Below are positions 9,304 through 19,140 of a stretch of 45,668 nt of DNA, one piece after another. The notes beneath the pieces were generated by a model. That model was not told the origin of the DNA, did no database searches, and saw only the letters and a program-made list of their open reading frames with translations. Origin of the DNA: Thraustochytrium sp. TN22 (lineage: Eukaryota; Sar; Bigyra; Thraustochytrida; Thraustochytriidae). The stretch's first letter is position 1; every line of letters starts with the position of its first letter. The position numbers were made by a program, and so were the translations under genes. The stretch is taken from the NCBI GenBank assembly GCA_013306675.1, contig JABLUY010000270.1:1-45668 (forward strand), given 5' to 3'.

Positions 9304-12300
9304 GAGGTTCTGCCTGGCCGCGTGGTATCACATGGCGAAGAAGCTCCAGCCGCCTGGTGGCTGCACCATGCATGACTCATGACCGCCACTTGTGCGTCAA
9401 GCTTGCTTGCTGCGTGCCACAGCTGAGCTCTCGCCGCTGCGACCTGCTCGACGATCGTGTGGCGCTCGCCGCGAGCCTGCTGCAGGCCTGCAATGCCAAG
9501 TCGCAAGAGCGCCAGCCGAGCGGCGAGCTCGTGCTGATGCCAATGAAGGCGCGCACATGAGGTCCCCGGGCCCGGTCCCCACACTCGGGTGTGCACCCTC
9601 GCATCATGCTCACGCACACGTCCTCGGTTCGCTCGGTTCGTACACCGCGCTCATTCCGGCCCAGCCGGGCCCTCTGTGACGTGAGCGGTGTCACAACAAT
9701 ACAGATTCCAACTCCCACGTCGACTGCGCCTCGTCCGTCAGTCACACACTGTTTCAAGGCTCCTGCGATCGGGCTCCGGGTCGGAGCCTCGGACTCGGTA
9801 CGAAGTTTCCAATGCACCACGCAACTGCGCGAGGACGTGTCCCCTTTGTAAGGCACGCCAGCACGACCGCTGAACCGCGCCGCAGCTTCCCGCGCCGGTC
9901 CGCGGCCTCTCTCAGCAGGCAGGACGAGGCAGGACGAGGCAGGGCGAGGCAGGACGAGGCAAGCAAGCCCCCTCGCGCTCCGCGGCGCTCGCGCTCGAGC
10001 TCGAGCTCGAGCTCCAGCTCCAGCTCCAGCTCCATCTCGAGCTCCAGCCTGCCAACACCGTGGCCGCCGCGGCGGCGCGGATAGCATCTCATCCTCATCA
10101 AGCAAACCGCGCGTACCTCCAGCCAGGCCTCGCGCCAGCCAGCCAGGTCGGGTCGGCCGCCGCGCAAATGTCGCGATCGCGCGCCTGGACTCGGCCGAGC
10201 GGGGCGCCGTCTGGCGGGCGGGCGGGTAGCCCCTGGCCGCAGGCAGGCCGCCCGCCCGCGGCGAACTCTGGCGAACTCCGGCGCACGCCGCCGGGTCAGC
10301 AGCAGGGACCTCGCTGACGCAGCGGCGCTATGAGACCGTGCTGCGCGGCAAGCTCCAACGAGCGGGCTGCCAAGTCCCGCCCTGCCAAGTCCCGGCGCCG
10401 CGCTCCGTCGTACCCGGCCGGCGCGTGGCGGCCCGCGTGTGACACATCATCATGCGGCGCGCAATAAACTCATCAGCGTCGCTCAGTCAGCGCCCATCAC
10501 CACAGGCACGCACGCCGTCGCCTTGGCGGCTTGCCAAGGCCACCGACCGTGGCAGCCAAGGCCAGCCTGAGCGGAGCGACACGGCACGGCACGCTGCGGC
10601 ACGGCACGGCGCGGCACGCGGCGCGGCGCGGCGCGGCGGCCGCCACGGCCTCGCCTGGCCTGGCCTGCCAGTGCCACCACCTGCCGCGACCTGGCTGGCG
10701 CCACACGCAGTCGCGAGCGAGTCGCGGCGCGGCGACTCGGCACCTCGCAGTGAGCGCCCGCGCTGCAGTTGGTGGCTGCGTCATCAGGCGACTGCGAGCT
10801 GCCGAGAGCTGCACGCCCTCGGCCTTCGCGCCTTTTGCTCGCCATGCTCGCTCGCTCGCTCGCTCGCTCGTGCTTGCACGGAGCGCGGCGCTGTCGCGGG
10901 TCGCGGCGGCCTGTCTGCTCCCACCAAGGCTGCGCTTGGCGCCTTGGCCTGCTCTGCTCGTGCGTGCTTGAGTCACGATGGGTGAGGCGAGTGAGCCGGG
11001 CGCGGAAGGCGGTCCGGCCGCGGGTGCCACATGTCCCAAGTGTCGAGGCAATTGGGCTGCGCCACCGTGTGGCGCATCCGAGGCACTGCCGCTGCGGCGC
11101 GCGCACGCACGTGCGACAGCTCCGCTTCGGCGTCGGCCACAGCGGCCGTGGCCGACAGCCGCCTCGGCCAGGCACCGCAGCCCCCGCCGGCCGCTGCGCA
11201 GCCTGCGCTCGGTGGCCAGCGGAGCTTGCGGCGGCGAAGCTGTAGCAAGCGCCGCTAGCTTCTGGCGCCGCGTCGGCCGCTGCCCAGCTCGCCGTGCCGG
11301 GTTCGCGAGCGAGCGAGCGAGCGAAGAACTCGAGGCTCGTTGCGAGAGTTCAGACGCTGGCGTGCGGCGGCGTGCTTCAAGTCACAAGTCATGCTCGTTG
11401 TCGGCCGGGCCCAGGCCTGCCTGCGATCGAACTTCAAGGTTCGAAGGCCTCTCCAGCCGAAGGTGAGTCTGTTTTGCTGGCTGGTACTACCTGGCCACCC
11501 TCCCTGTTCCCTCCAACAGCCAGCCAACGCTCGGGCTGGCAGCAAGCGCGCGAGCGCGACTCCGTGAGCGAGTCGAGCCGATCGGTGAGTCGGGACGACA
11601 GGCCCGAGCCCCGCGTTGCTCTTGCCAACTCCCACGGCCTCCCACGGCACGCCGTGCACGCCGTGCAGGCAGGCGTGCAGTGCCAGCTTGTTGTTCGCGC
11701 GCGGCCCGGCGTGGGAAGAGCGAAATCCCTCCCATCACGGCGCCGTCCCGTGAGTGCCAGTGGCGTCTGTCCCGTCCCGGTCTTGCTCGACGAGACTGTC
11801 GAGTCGAGACAAGAGTGGACTGGACTCGCTGCTTGATTCAGAAACTCGCCTCGCCTCCGCCTCGCCTCGCCTCGGCCGACAGCAGTCGTCGGCATCGGAG
11901 GCACGACACGAGCCGACGACGACGACGAACTGCGCTCGAGGCTCGCCCCGCCTCGCCCCGCCCCGAGTTGCCGACTCGGAGGCGACCGGGTTCGCCGCCC
12001 TCACGACTACCGTCATCAGCGCGCCGCCGCTGGCGCACTGCCAGCAGCCGGCCGCCCGCGCCGAGGTACCACCTGCGGCGGAAGCGTCAGGCGGGCCCGG
12101 ACCTGGGATTCTCGCCTCTTTTCGCCCTGACTCGCCTCGCCTCGCCTCGCCTCGCGTCGCGTCGCGCCTCGCCTCGACTCGGCTCGCCCAGGCTCGGCGC
12201 GGCGGCGATTGGGCGGAGCGGAGCAGGCTGGCTGGCCTCGGAAGTCTGGCGGCGGCTGGCCTCGAAACAAACTCTGCCGCCATCACCGGCCGTCCTCTGT

Positions 12301-12471
12301 CCGAGCGGCCGCCACGCACTGACCACGACTTGGTAGCTCGAGGTGGCGCCGGGACGCAGCGGACCCGGCGCGCACGAGCACGCTCGCGGCTTTGCTCCCG
12401 CAAACAAACCCGAAAGCCGCACGCCAGCACCTGCGAAAGCCCTGCGAGCGAGCGAGCAGCAACAGGAGCAG

Positions 12472-12502
<31 letters not shown>

Positions 12503-12504
12503 CG
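9304..12504. other. Gene-poor 3.2-kb low-complexity region
   Basis: No convincing gene was found. The region has a GAGGCAGGAC-type short repeat at about 9915-9960, GCTCGAGCTCGAG/CAGCTC repeats at 9990-10045, CGGCACGG and GGCGC runs at 10570-10640, GCTC repeats near 10850-10870 and CTCGCCTCG repeats near 12125-12175. ORFs on both strands are dominated by Arg, Ala, Ser and Pro and change composition with frame, as expected from GC-rich non-coding DNA. The last part should contain the promoter of the next gene. Confidence 0.5.
12457..12502 (+). repeat. CAG/CAA tract just upstream of the Myb-like gene's first ATG
   Basis: A run of CAG/CAA/GAG triplets lies directly 5' of the ATG at 12505 and in its frame. 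It would read polyglutamine if translation began upstream, but no in-frame ATG exists between it and the stop at 12334-12336. It is therefore either 5' UTR or reached through an upstream exon. Confidence 0.75.
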
Positions 12505-14088
12505 ATGCCGGTGCACTTGCCGGAGCAACAGCAAGCGCCGGCGCCCACCATGGGCGGGCTCGGCCTCGAGGCGGCCAAGGACGGCGCGCAGGATCAGGGC
12601 GCGTCCTCGTTCGCCTCGCTGCTCGAGCGCTTCGCGCAGATGCAACGGCAGGTGCAGGAGCAGCAAGCCGCCATGCAGCAGCTGCAACTGCAGCAGCAGC
12701 TGCATCAGCAGCACCAGGGCAAGGACGCCGTCGCCGAGGCAAAAGCAGAGGCCGCGCCCGAGTCCCGCAAGCGGTCCCTGACTGCCGCCACGGCCCGCAG
12801 CGAGGAGTCCGAGGTGGAGATGAAGGAGGCCGAGGAGACGGCCAACAAGGCCATCAAGACCGAGCGCAGCGAGTCGCCGCACGCCGCCAAGCGCGACAGC
12901 TCCGCCAGCGCCAGCGAGTCCGACGATGACGACGACGACGACGACGAGGACGGCGCCCGCGGCGACCGCATGAAGGGCCGCTTCTCGCAGGCCGAGCGCC
13001 GCCTCCTCTTCGGCATCATTCGCGAGGACCCGGAGCTCCTGCGTTCCTTCCTGCACCAGCTCAAGCGCCGCATCTGGGACGGCAAGAGCTGGATGCACGA
13101 GATCGGCACGCGCTTCAACAAGCGCGCCAAGCGCAAGCGCTCGCACGACGCCGTGCGCCATCACCTCAAGCTGCGCCGCCCACAGCCCACCGACGCTCGC
13201 GCCGCTCCCTCGGCCGACGAGCAGGAGAATGCCGACTTCCTCCACCTGCTCGAGCACGCCAGCACCTGTGCGCGTCGCGATGCCTGCGCGCGCTGCCTGC
13301 AGCTCTCGCGCCTGCGCGTGCGCCGCGGCCTCGCGCGCTGCGGGTACCCTGGCTGCGACAAGTGCGACCCCAGCCTCCCGCACGTCCTCGAAGATTTTGA
13401 TGTCCGCGCCCTCTTGCGTTACACTCAGCAGGCGCATCAGCAGCACCAACAGGCGCAGCGCGCGCTCCCGCCTCAGGCCCTCGCCGGTTTGGGCCTGCCG
13501 CTGCCCCCGGCCGCCGCTGCCAACACCACTTCATCCTCCACCATGTCCGCGCTGCTGCCCGAGCGCCGCGCGCTTCTTCAGTCGCTTCCGCAGCACCAGC
13601 AGCACCAGCAGCAGGCGCAGCCCAACGCGCTTCCGCCTTTTGCTTCGCTCGCCTCACGCTTCCCTGAGCAGCTTCTCCAGCACCAGCACCAGTCGCCCTC
13701 CACCTCCGCCTCCCCTTCCTACCTGCCGTCGCTCGCCTCGCTTGGCCTCGACGCCTCACAAGACAAGCAGGAGCACGTTGCCACGCTCATGCGCCTTCTC
13801 CAAGAGCAGCGCGAGCGCCAGGCCCTGCTCAGCACGCTGCTCAGCGCCAACAACGCCTCCAGTGCCCCGCTGCGCCTGCACCAGCTCCAGCAGCTCCAGC
13901 ACCACCACCATCTCCAGCACCACCAGCCCATCACGCCGCTCTCGAACCTGCGCAACATTGGCTCGTTGCCGCCCTCCAAGACACCCGAGTTGAACCCAGA
14001 CCCCAAGTCGCGCCCCACTCCGCGCGCCTTTTCCGACTTCGAGGTCAGCCTTGCCGAGACCCTCGCGCAGGCCAGCAAGAAGCTCTGA
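12505..14088 (+). CDS. Myb/SANT-like putative regulator with His/Cys module, paralogue A
   Basis: This 527-residue, probably nuclear protein has a conserved core of about 130 residues. At about 157-225 is a Myb/SANT-like helical domain: R-F-S-x-A-E-R-R-L-L at the start, then basic residues ending S-H-D-A-V-R-H-H-L-K-L-R-R at 213-225. A His/Cys cluster follows: H251-x3-C255-x5-C261-x2-C264-x14-C279-x4-C284-x2-C287, probably zinc-binding. The first part resembles the H-x3-C..C..C arrangement of TAZ fingers, but the rest does not fit. An acidic Asp run and a Lys-rich stretch precede the core. The tail is Gln/His/Pro/Ser-rich, as in transcriptional activators. The first in-frame ATG is 12505; the frame is open back to 12337 with polyQ but no ATG. 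The same core recurs in the gene at 19141. DNA binding is inferred. Confidence 0.8.
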   Translation: MPVHLPEQQQAPAPTMGGLGLEAAKDGAQDQGASSFASLLERFAQMQRQVQEQQAAMQQLQLQQQLHQQHQGKDAVAEAKAEAAPESRKRSLTAATARSEESEVEMKEAEETANKAIKTERSESPHAAKRDSSASASESDDDDDDDDEDGARGDRMKGRFSQAERRLLFGIIREDPELLRSFLHQLKRRIWDGKSWMHEIGTRFNKRAKRKRSHDAVRHHLKLRRPQPTDARAAPSADEQENADFLHLLEHASTCARRDACARCLQLSRLRVRRGLARCGYPGCDKCDPSLPHVLEDFDVRALLRYTQQAHQQHQQAQRALPPQALAGLGLPLPPAAAANTTSSSTMSALLPERRALLQSLPQHQQHQQQAQPNALPPFASLASRFPEQLLQHQHQSPSTSASPSYLPSLASLGLDASQDKQEHVATLMRLLQEQRERQALLSTLLSANNASSAPLRLHQLQQLQHHHHLQHHQPITPLSNLRNIGSLPPSKTPELNPDPKSRPTPRAFSDFEVSLAETLAQASKKL

Positions 14089-14096
14089 TCCATGAC

Positions 14097-14209
14097 CATG
14101 TACGTACATCATAAGCGCCTAAGCGTTCACCAATTTTTGATCCTACCAGCCAGCTAATACGCAGCTACGAGCCCATGTACGTACATCAGCAGCGCCTAGC
14201 GTTCACCAG
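14097..14209 (+). repeat. Direct repeat of ~34 bp carrying a 12-bp palindrome
   Basis: Two near-identical copies start at 14097 and 14174 (77 bp apart). Each has the perfect palindrome ATGTACGTACAT (14098-14109 and 14175-14186) followed by ATCA, then AGCGCCTAGCGTTCACCA with one or two differences. They lie just 3' of the Myb-like gene's stop, so they could act in the transcript 3' end or be a mobile-element footprint. Confidence 0.8.
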
Positions 14210-14912
14210 GTACTACTCAGCTACTAGCCACTACGCCTTGTCCGTGTCCCTTGGCCCTCACGGGAGGCAGCCCGGATCTTTGGCCATCCTCGCGTACCCC
14301 CTCTAGGACACGATCCCGCGTCAGGCCTGACGCAGAGCCAACGCCCTGGAGCGTCAAGTTGCCGCCATGACCAGCAGCCACCGAAAGGGAAGCAGAAAAG
14401 CAAGCCATCGTGGCAGCCAGCCAGAAAAGTCCATCCCTCGCGAAACCGCGCAAGTTTCCAAGCCAAGCCAACTTATCGCCCGCGGCTGGCCAAGTCCGGC
14501 GCGCGTCCTCCAGCCACCACGCTGGCCACCGCCACATACACCTGGCTAGTACCTAGCAGCCTGACAATAACCCACTGTCAGTCACTCACCCTGGGGATTC
14601 CAGTGCCAGGAGAAGGAAGGAAGCCCCCCTGGCAGCAAACCCCAATTTTTGCAAGGCTTCGGCGTGCAGCGCGAAGCAGCAGGCCATCCTGCGCACGTCC
14701 CGCGGACTTCCGCGGACCTGCTGCGACTCCGCCGGGCTGCTCGCCACCGCCGCCGCCGCCGCCGCCGCGCGGGCCGCGCCCAGCTCCCCTTGCCCGCTGC
14801 CCCGCCCACTTGGGCGCGCACACGCCGGGCCCGCGCGACCCCAGCTCGGAGCCGGCAACTTGAAGCGCCGTGGCAGGACAGACGCGGTCGGCGGGCGCCG
14901 AGCCGCACCACG
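14210..14912. other. Spacer upstream of the zinc-knuckle gene
   Basis: About 0.7 kb with no recognised gene. The zinc-knuckle frame is open back to 14649, but without an ATG, so part of this may be 5' UTR or an upstream exon. Confidence 0.45.
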
Positions 14913-16460
14913 ATGCTCCTCGGCCTCGAGGAGGGCGACGACCCCGAGGCCAGCGCGCGCCTGCTGGCCTGGGCCACGGGCACGCCGAGCGCGGAGATCG
15001 CGGCCGAGGCCGCGCGCCAGCAGCGCCAGCAGCGCAAGCGCTGCCGATGCGGCGCCGTCGCGTCCGAGACCCACGAATGCACGCATTGCGCGAGTCGCGA
15101 GCGACGCGTGCCTGGCGTCGACCACGGCGAGAGCGATCTCAGCAGCGACCTCAGCGACGAGGACTCCGACGAGGCGGACTCCAGGCCGCCCCAGCGCGCC
15201 CCCTACGCGAGCGCCAACGTCGCCGCGCAGAAGTCCGCTGCCGCTGCCCAGCCGCCTGCTGCTGCTTCCCCCAGCCTCGCAAAGGAAGCGGAGGAGGACG
15301 ACGATCAAGAGGACGGCGATGCCGACGACGAGGAGGACAACCAGGACGAGGACTACAAGCAGGAGATCGACGATGAGGCGGACCAGCGGGCTGGGTCCGC
15401 CCAGGCATCGGCGCAGGGCCTCGCGTCCTCGTCCTCTTCCTCGAAGAGCACCACGCCGCCACGGCGCCGGTACCGACCGCGCACGGAGTGCAAGTGTGGC
15501 TCCACAACGCACGTGCGCGTCAGCAACTCCAAATGCCCACTCAACAGGAACAATCATGGTCAAGCCGCCTCAAACACTGCTCCCATGCTGTTTCCTGCAC
15601 ATGGATATGCGTTTCCAGCAGCGGTTCTAGCACCACCACCACTCGAAGGACAAGGAGGAGGAGGAGCGACTACGGTGTCCACCAAGCCCTCGGTGACGAC
15701 CGCTGCAGCTTTGGCCTTGGCCGCAGCCCTCATGGCGAGGTCCACCCCGCGTCCCGCACCTGCGACCCTTCCTGCACCGGACCCCGAGACCACCGTGCGC
15801 TGGCCTCTGCCGTGCCCCGACGAGGCCTCCTTCGAGTACCTGTGGCGCGACGACGCAAGTGCGGCCGCGCTCGCCAAGCGCGCTCGCGTCGAACTGCACG
15901 AGATCGCAGCCAGCGTTGGCTCCTCCGAGTCTCCTGACCTGCTCATCATCTTCCGTGCACTCGCGAAGCAGACCGTGCAGGAGCTCTTCGCAGAAGCGCG
16001 CGAGGAGCTTGAGGCGCTGCGCGCCACCCAACTCGTGGCTTCCGAGGTATCGCTCTTCGTTGTCACGTACATTCTCCTCCAGCTGAAGCCCAGGGAACTC
16101 CCTGAGTCCGCTGCCTTTCGCGAGGTCAATGAGACCATCATCGAGTGCTTTGGTCACTCCATGCGCCTGCTCGCGCCAGCGCGCTTCGCTGAGATCCGGC
16201 TCGCGCTCGAGCCCGCCAAGACCCAGCTCCCGCCGCGCTCGCACTCTGCCCGAGCAACCAAGCTTATGGATCTCGGCCAGGAAAGGTCAACTACCCTCCG
16301 CCGCATCAAGCTCTGCGTGCTCAACGCCGCCGTTTTGCACTGGAGCGCCAGGGCCCGCGTCTTTCCTTTTGAGGACGAGGCCTCCTGTGCCGCCGTTATG
16401 GCCGCGTCTGCCCGTAAGCTCGTCTTGATGATGCTGGACCAGCAGGCGTCCATAATATGA
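14913..16460 (+). CDS. CPLN-type zinc-knuckle protein 1
   Basis: This 515-residue protein starts at the first in-frame ATG, 14913. After an Arg/Gln stretch comes a Cys cluster (C-R-C-G ... C-x2-C, about residues 46-60). A long acidic Asp/Glu/Ser region follows (70-165). A compact knuckle then occurs at C193-x-C195-G-x3-H200-x7-C208-P-L-N. Residues 290-515 form a mainly helical, well-balanced domain that I do not recognise, with Leu/Val-rich helices and few low-complexity runs. The knuckle resembles C-x-C-G-S-x2-H zinc knuckles seen in transposon-linked and nucleic-acid-binding proteins, so RNA or DNA binding is plausible but unproven. The same knuckle is in the gene at 43597. The stop is TGA; the frame continues for 79 codons through a 57-bp tandem repeat. 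No function is assigned. Confidence 0.72.
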   Translation: MLLGLEEGDDPEASARLLAWATGTPSAEIAAEAARQQRQQRKRCRCGAVASETHECTHCASRERRVPGVDHGESDLSSDLSDEDSDEADSRPPQRAPYASANVAAQKSAAAAQPPAAASPSLAKEAEEDDDQEDGDADDEEDNQDEDYKQEIDDEADQRAGSAQASAQGLASSSSSSKSTTPPRRRYRPRTECKCGSTTHVRVSNSKCPLNRNNHGQAASNTAPMLFPAHGYAFPAAVLAPPPLEGQGGGGATTVSTKPSVTTAAALALAAALMARSTPRPAPATLPAPDPETTVRWPLPCPDEASFEYLWRDDASAAALAKRARVELHEIAASVGSSESPDLLIIFRALAKQTVQELFAEAREELEALRATQLVASEVSLFVVTYILLQLKPRELPESAAFREVNETIIECFGHSMRLLAPARFAEIRLALEPAKTQLPPRSHSARATKLMDLGQERSTTLRRIKLCVLNAAVLHWSARARVFPFEDEASCAAVMAASARKLVLMMLDQQASII

Positions 16461-16700
16461 TGCAACAAACTCGAACAGAGACCCCAAGAGCGGCACGGTC
16501 TCGGCGAAGTCGACGACGCAGTTATTCTCGAAGAGAGGCTCCGAGAGCGGCACGGTCTCGGCAAATTCGACAACGCAACAACTCTCGAAGAGAGACCCCA
16601 AGAGCGGCACGGCCTCGACGAAGTCGACGACGCAACTACTCTCGAAGAGAGCCCCAAAGAGCGGCACGGTCTCAATGAAGTCGACGAGACGTTTTTTTAA
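16461..16700 (+). repeat. 57-bp tandem repeat, four copies, in frame after the knuckle gene's TGA
   Basis: The motif GAGCGGCACGG recurs at 16488, 16545, 16602 and 16659, an exact 57-bp period, with scattered substitutions between copies. Read in the frame of the upstream gene past its TGA, the segment gives 79 codons with a 19-residue unit beginning E-R-H-G-L and rich in Glu/Asp, ending at a TAA at 16698. Several other frames are also open because the period is a multiple of three. It may be a stop-codon readthrough extension, a decayed former C-terminus, or non-coding satellite. Confidence 0.85.
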
Positions 16701-17039
16701 AACAGTTTCCAACGCGGCCGCTTTGACGAAATCATTATGCTACCGCGGCTTTGAAAACCCTCTTCTGCCGACGCGGCTTCGACGAGCCACGGCCTCGGTA
16801 TGTCCCGACAAGCCACAGCCTCCTCAAGCCTCGACGTGCCACGGCCTCAACAAGTCCTTTGGTACGTTGACATTTCATTGAAAGGTGCACACTGCTTTGA
16901 TGCAATCGACTCTCTGCAGATTCGTCTGCCCTTGTAGACCACGGAACCAGGATGGCACCTTGCCTCTGCGCGCTCACACCAGGGACTCGTCGGTGGAGCA
17001 AGGCTACGCGAGAATGGATGCCTCGCGCTACGACAACTT

Positions 17040-17395
17040 CATTGGGCAGGCTCCCTGGGACTCTGTTAGATATCCTTCGGGACACGTGCCCTTATGCGAG
17101 TGTTCGCCCCTTGTACCAGGACCTTGATTGAGCACTTGTTCGTCCCTTCACTGGGCAGGCTCCCTGGGACTTTGAAAGTAATCAGTGCACAGGCTTTGCA
17201 CGTGCCCTTTTGCGAGTGGCCCGCAATGTTCGCCCCTTGTACCAGGACCTTGATTGAGCACTTGTTCGTTCCTTCACTGGGCAGGCTCACTGGGACTTTA
17301 AAAAAGAAAGCAGTGCACAGGCTTTGCACGTGCCCTTTTGCGAATGGCTCGCAGTGTTCGCCCCTTGTACCAGGACCTTGATTGAGCACTCCTTC
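17040..17395. repeat. 126-128-bp tandem repeat, ~2.7 copies
   Basis: The sequence TTCGCCCCTTGTACCAGGAC recurs at 17103, 17229 and 17357 (spacing 126 and 128 bp). Each copy also holds a CACTGGGCAGGCTC block and a GCACGTGCCCTT block; a partial, diverged copy precedes at about 17040. One strand carries a few indels between copies, so it is not a clean coding repeat. Confidence 0.88.
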
Positions 17396-18022
17396 GCCCC
17401 AGAACGGGGCTCCGCAGCCCCTCGTCCCCGCTTGTCCTCGTGATCACGCGTCGGACAGGCGCGCTCGCCGTACGCCGCAGCGGGCGTGGCTGTCCCATCC
17501 CTGGGCGCGTGTCAGTTCGTCGTGGAGCCCGACTTCGACCCCCGCGCGGCGGTGGTCTTGGACTTTGTCCCGCATCGAGTCGGAGCGCTGGTCCGTCTTG
17601 CCTCGTCTCTGCGCGTGCAGCTCGGGGCCCGGCCCACGCGCAGCGACCCTCCCCCGGTGCGCCATGCCCTTTCCCGAGTCGCCACCTTGCCTCTCGTCTC
17701 GCACGTCGCTGCGAAATACTCAATGCCCTGAGCGGTGCGCCAGCGAGCATGCGCGTGCTCGCAGGGGACGTTCAATCGCAAAGCGTGAAGCTTCTTGTTT
17801 TACGTCCACCTGCCTGTGCTTGGTGCCTCAGACCCCGCAGCTGCCGCGCGCACCTCGGCGGCGCCGCCCACCAATGGGGCGCGGGGCGGCGCCAACACCA
17901 TGACTGCACGCCGCCGGGTCGCACGGCCAATTCTTGGCTCATCTTGCTGCTGCCGGGGCCAGCCTCCTGCGCTACGCTTGTCTGCCCGGCCGCAACCAGC
18001 CAGAACAGCGCGCTTTCATCTG

Positions 18023-18034
18023 TCTGCCTGCCCG

Positions 18035-18074
<40 letters not shown>

Positions 18075-18075
18075 C
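18023..18075. repeat. (CCTG)n tetranucleotide repeat
   Basis: Nearly perfect CCTG/TGCC repetition over about 50 bp in intergenic DNA. Confidence 0.9.
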
Positions 18076-19140
18076 CCACGTCTCGACTGGCCCACCCATG
18101 TGCGCGTATCACTATCGCCGCACGTCACGCCATGGCCCAGCAGCTTAGCATGGCGGGCTGCCCGGGTTGCTCAGAGCACATGATGCATCGTCGACCACCC
18201 GAGCCATGGAGTGCCTCGCCGATTTCCGCTTACGAGTGAGCGAGCTCCAATCAGCAGCCGACCTACATTCTTCCTCTGCGCGCGACGGACAGCCAGGCCA
18301 GTGGCGGGCTGGCTCGCTGGCTGCTTGGCTCGGTCGTCCAAATGCCAGGCATCGTTCTCCATCTTTCCTTCTTCGTGAACGCAGCGCTCCTGGCTCGCGT
18401 TTATGCCTTCAAACTTGCAGGCTCTTCCCCCCCTCGCTCTTTCCTCATGCTTGCTCGCCCGCTCGCCCGCGCCATCGCTTACTCAGACGCTGGCTGCTCG
18501 GCGCGTTTTCAGGGCACACGACCTCCCATTCGTCCGCGCCGCCCACGCCGCCCGCGCGCAGCCCGCGCGCCTGCGCCTCCGGGCGCGCCATGACGGAATG
18601 GCGCGCCCCGGGGCGGCGCTCCATGCAGCTCCGCCCAAGTCCATGGTCCGTCCGGGTGGCGCAACGCGCACCGGACCTCGCCATTCTCCAGGCACTGCGC
18701 ACATGCGGAATACACCAGGTCCACCGGGTCCCTATCCTAGGCGTTACGCCCCTGCTCGTGGCCGCGGCGCGCGTGGGCTCCGTAGACCGCCTGCCCGCTC
18801 GCGCTCGCTCGCTTCATCGCTCGCTCGCTCGCTCGCTTCGCCTGCCTACTGGCCTGTCTGCCTGCCGGCCTGGCCGGCCTGCCGGCCAGCGCAGCCTGCT
18901 CCAAACCCGGAGCGCAGCGGCCGAGCGAGCCGCGCCTCGTCTTCTTTTTGACACACAACATAGCCAGCCCGCCTTGCTTGTTGGTTGCCACTCAAGAGCT
19001 GGCACGCCCTTTCGAGCCGGCCCAAGCAGGCAAGTTGGGCAGCCAAAAGCAGCAAACTACGAACCTCGAACGGCTGCCTAGCGCACCGCATCGAGCACCA
19101 GCACCAGCACCAGCCAGCATCTGCACCAGCACGAAGCAAG

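Larger units (their letters stand above)
16701..19140. other. Gene-poor 2.4-kb region with tandem repeats
   Basis: 16701-17040 is less GC-rich than its surroundings and has degenerate CGACGAGCCACGGCCTC-like units (about 16780-16855) recalling the preceding 57-bp repeat. A 126-128-bp tandem repeat fills about 17040-17395. A (CCTG)n tetranucleotide run lies at 18023-18075, and GCTC/TCGC runs at 18795-18840. ORFs here have no recognisable domain. The last part is the presumed promoter of the next gene. Confidence 0.55.

Noticed and set aside
9377-12336. Several 130-335-codon ORFs in the 9.4-12.3 kb region
   Set aside because: All are Arg/Ala/Ser/Pro-rich, overlap on both strands and lack domains, as expected from non-coding GC-rich DNA.
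12283-13449. 388-codon minus-strand ORF over Myb-like paralogue A
   Set aside because: Leu/Ala/Gly-rich antisense of polyQ and GC-rich codons. The plus strand has the conserved core shared with paralogue B.
14649-14912. Upstream extension of the first knuckle gene, and similar extensions at 12343, 18985 and 30667
   Set aside because: These begin at GTG or TTG with no in-frame ATG. A eukaryotic nuclear gene should start at the downstream ATG unless an upstream exon exists.
16287-16712. Minus-strand ORF giving a hydrophobic/acidic 19-residue repeat
   Set aside because: It is the antisense of the 57-bp repeat plus the knuckle gene's 3' end. Periodicity in multiples of three keeps several frames open, so openness is not evidence.
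17440-19081. ORFs of 170-300 codons between the tandem repeats and paralogue B
   Set aside because: Low-complexity, contain the (CCTG)n-encoded runs, and show no family resemblance.
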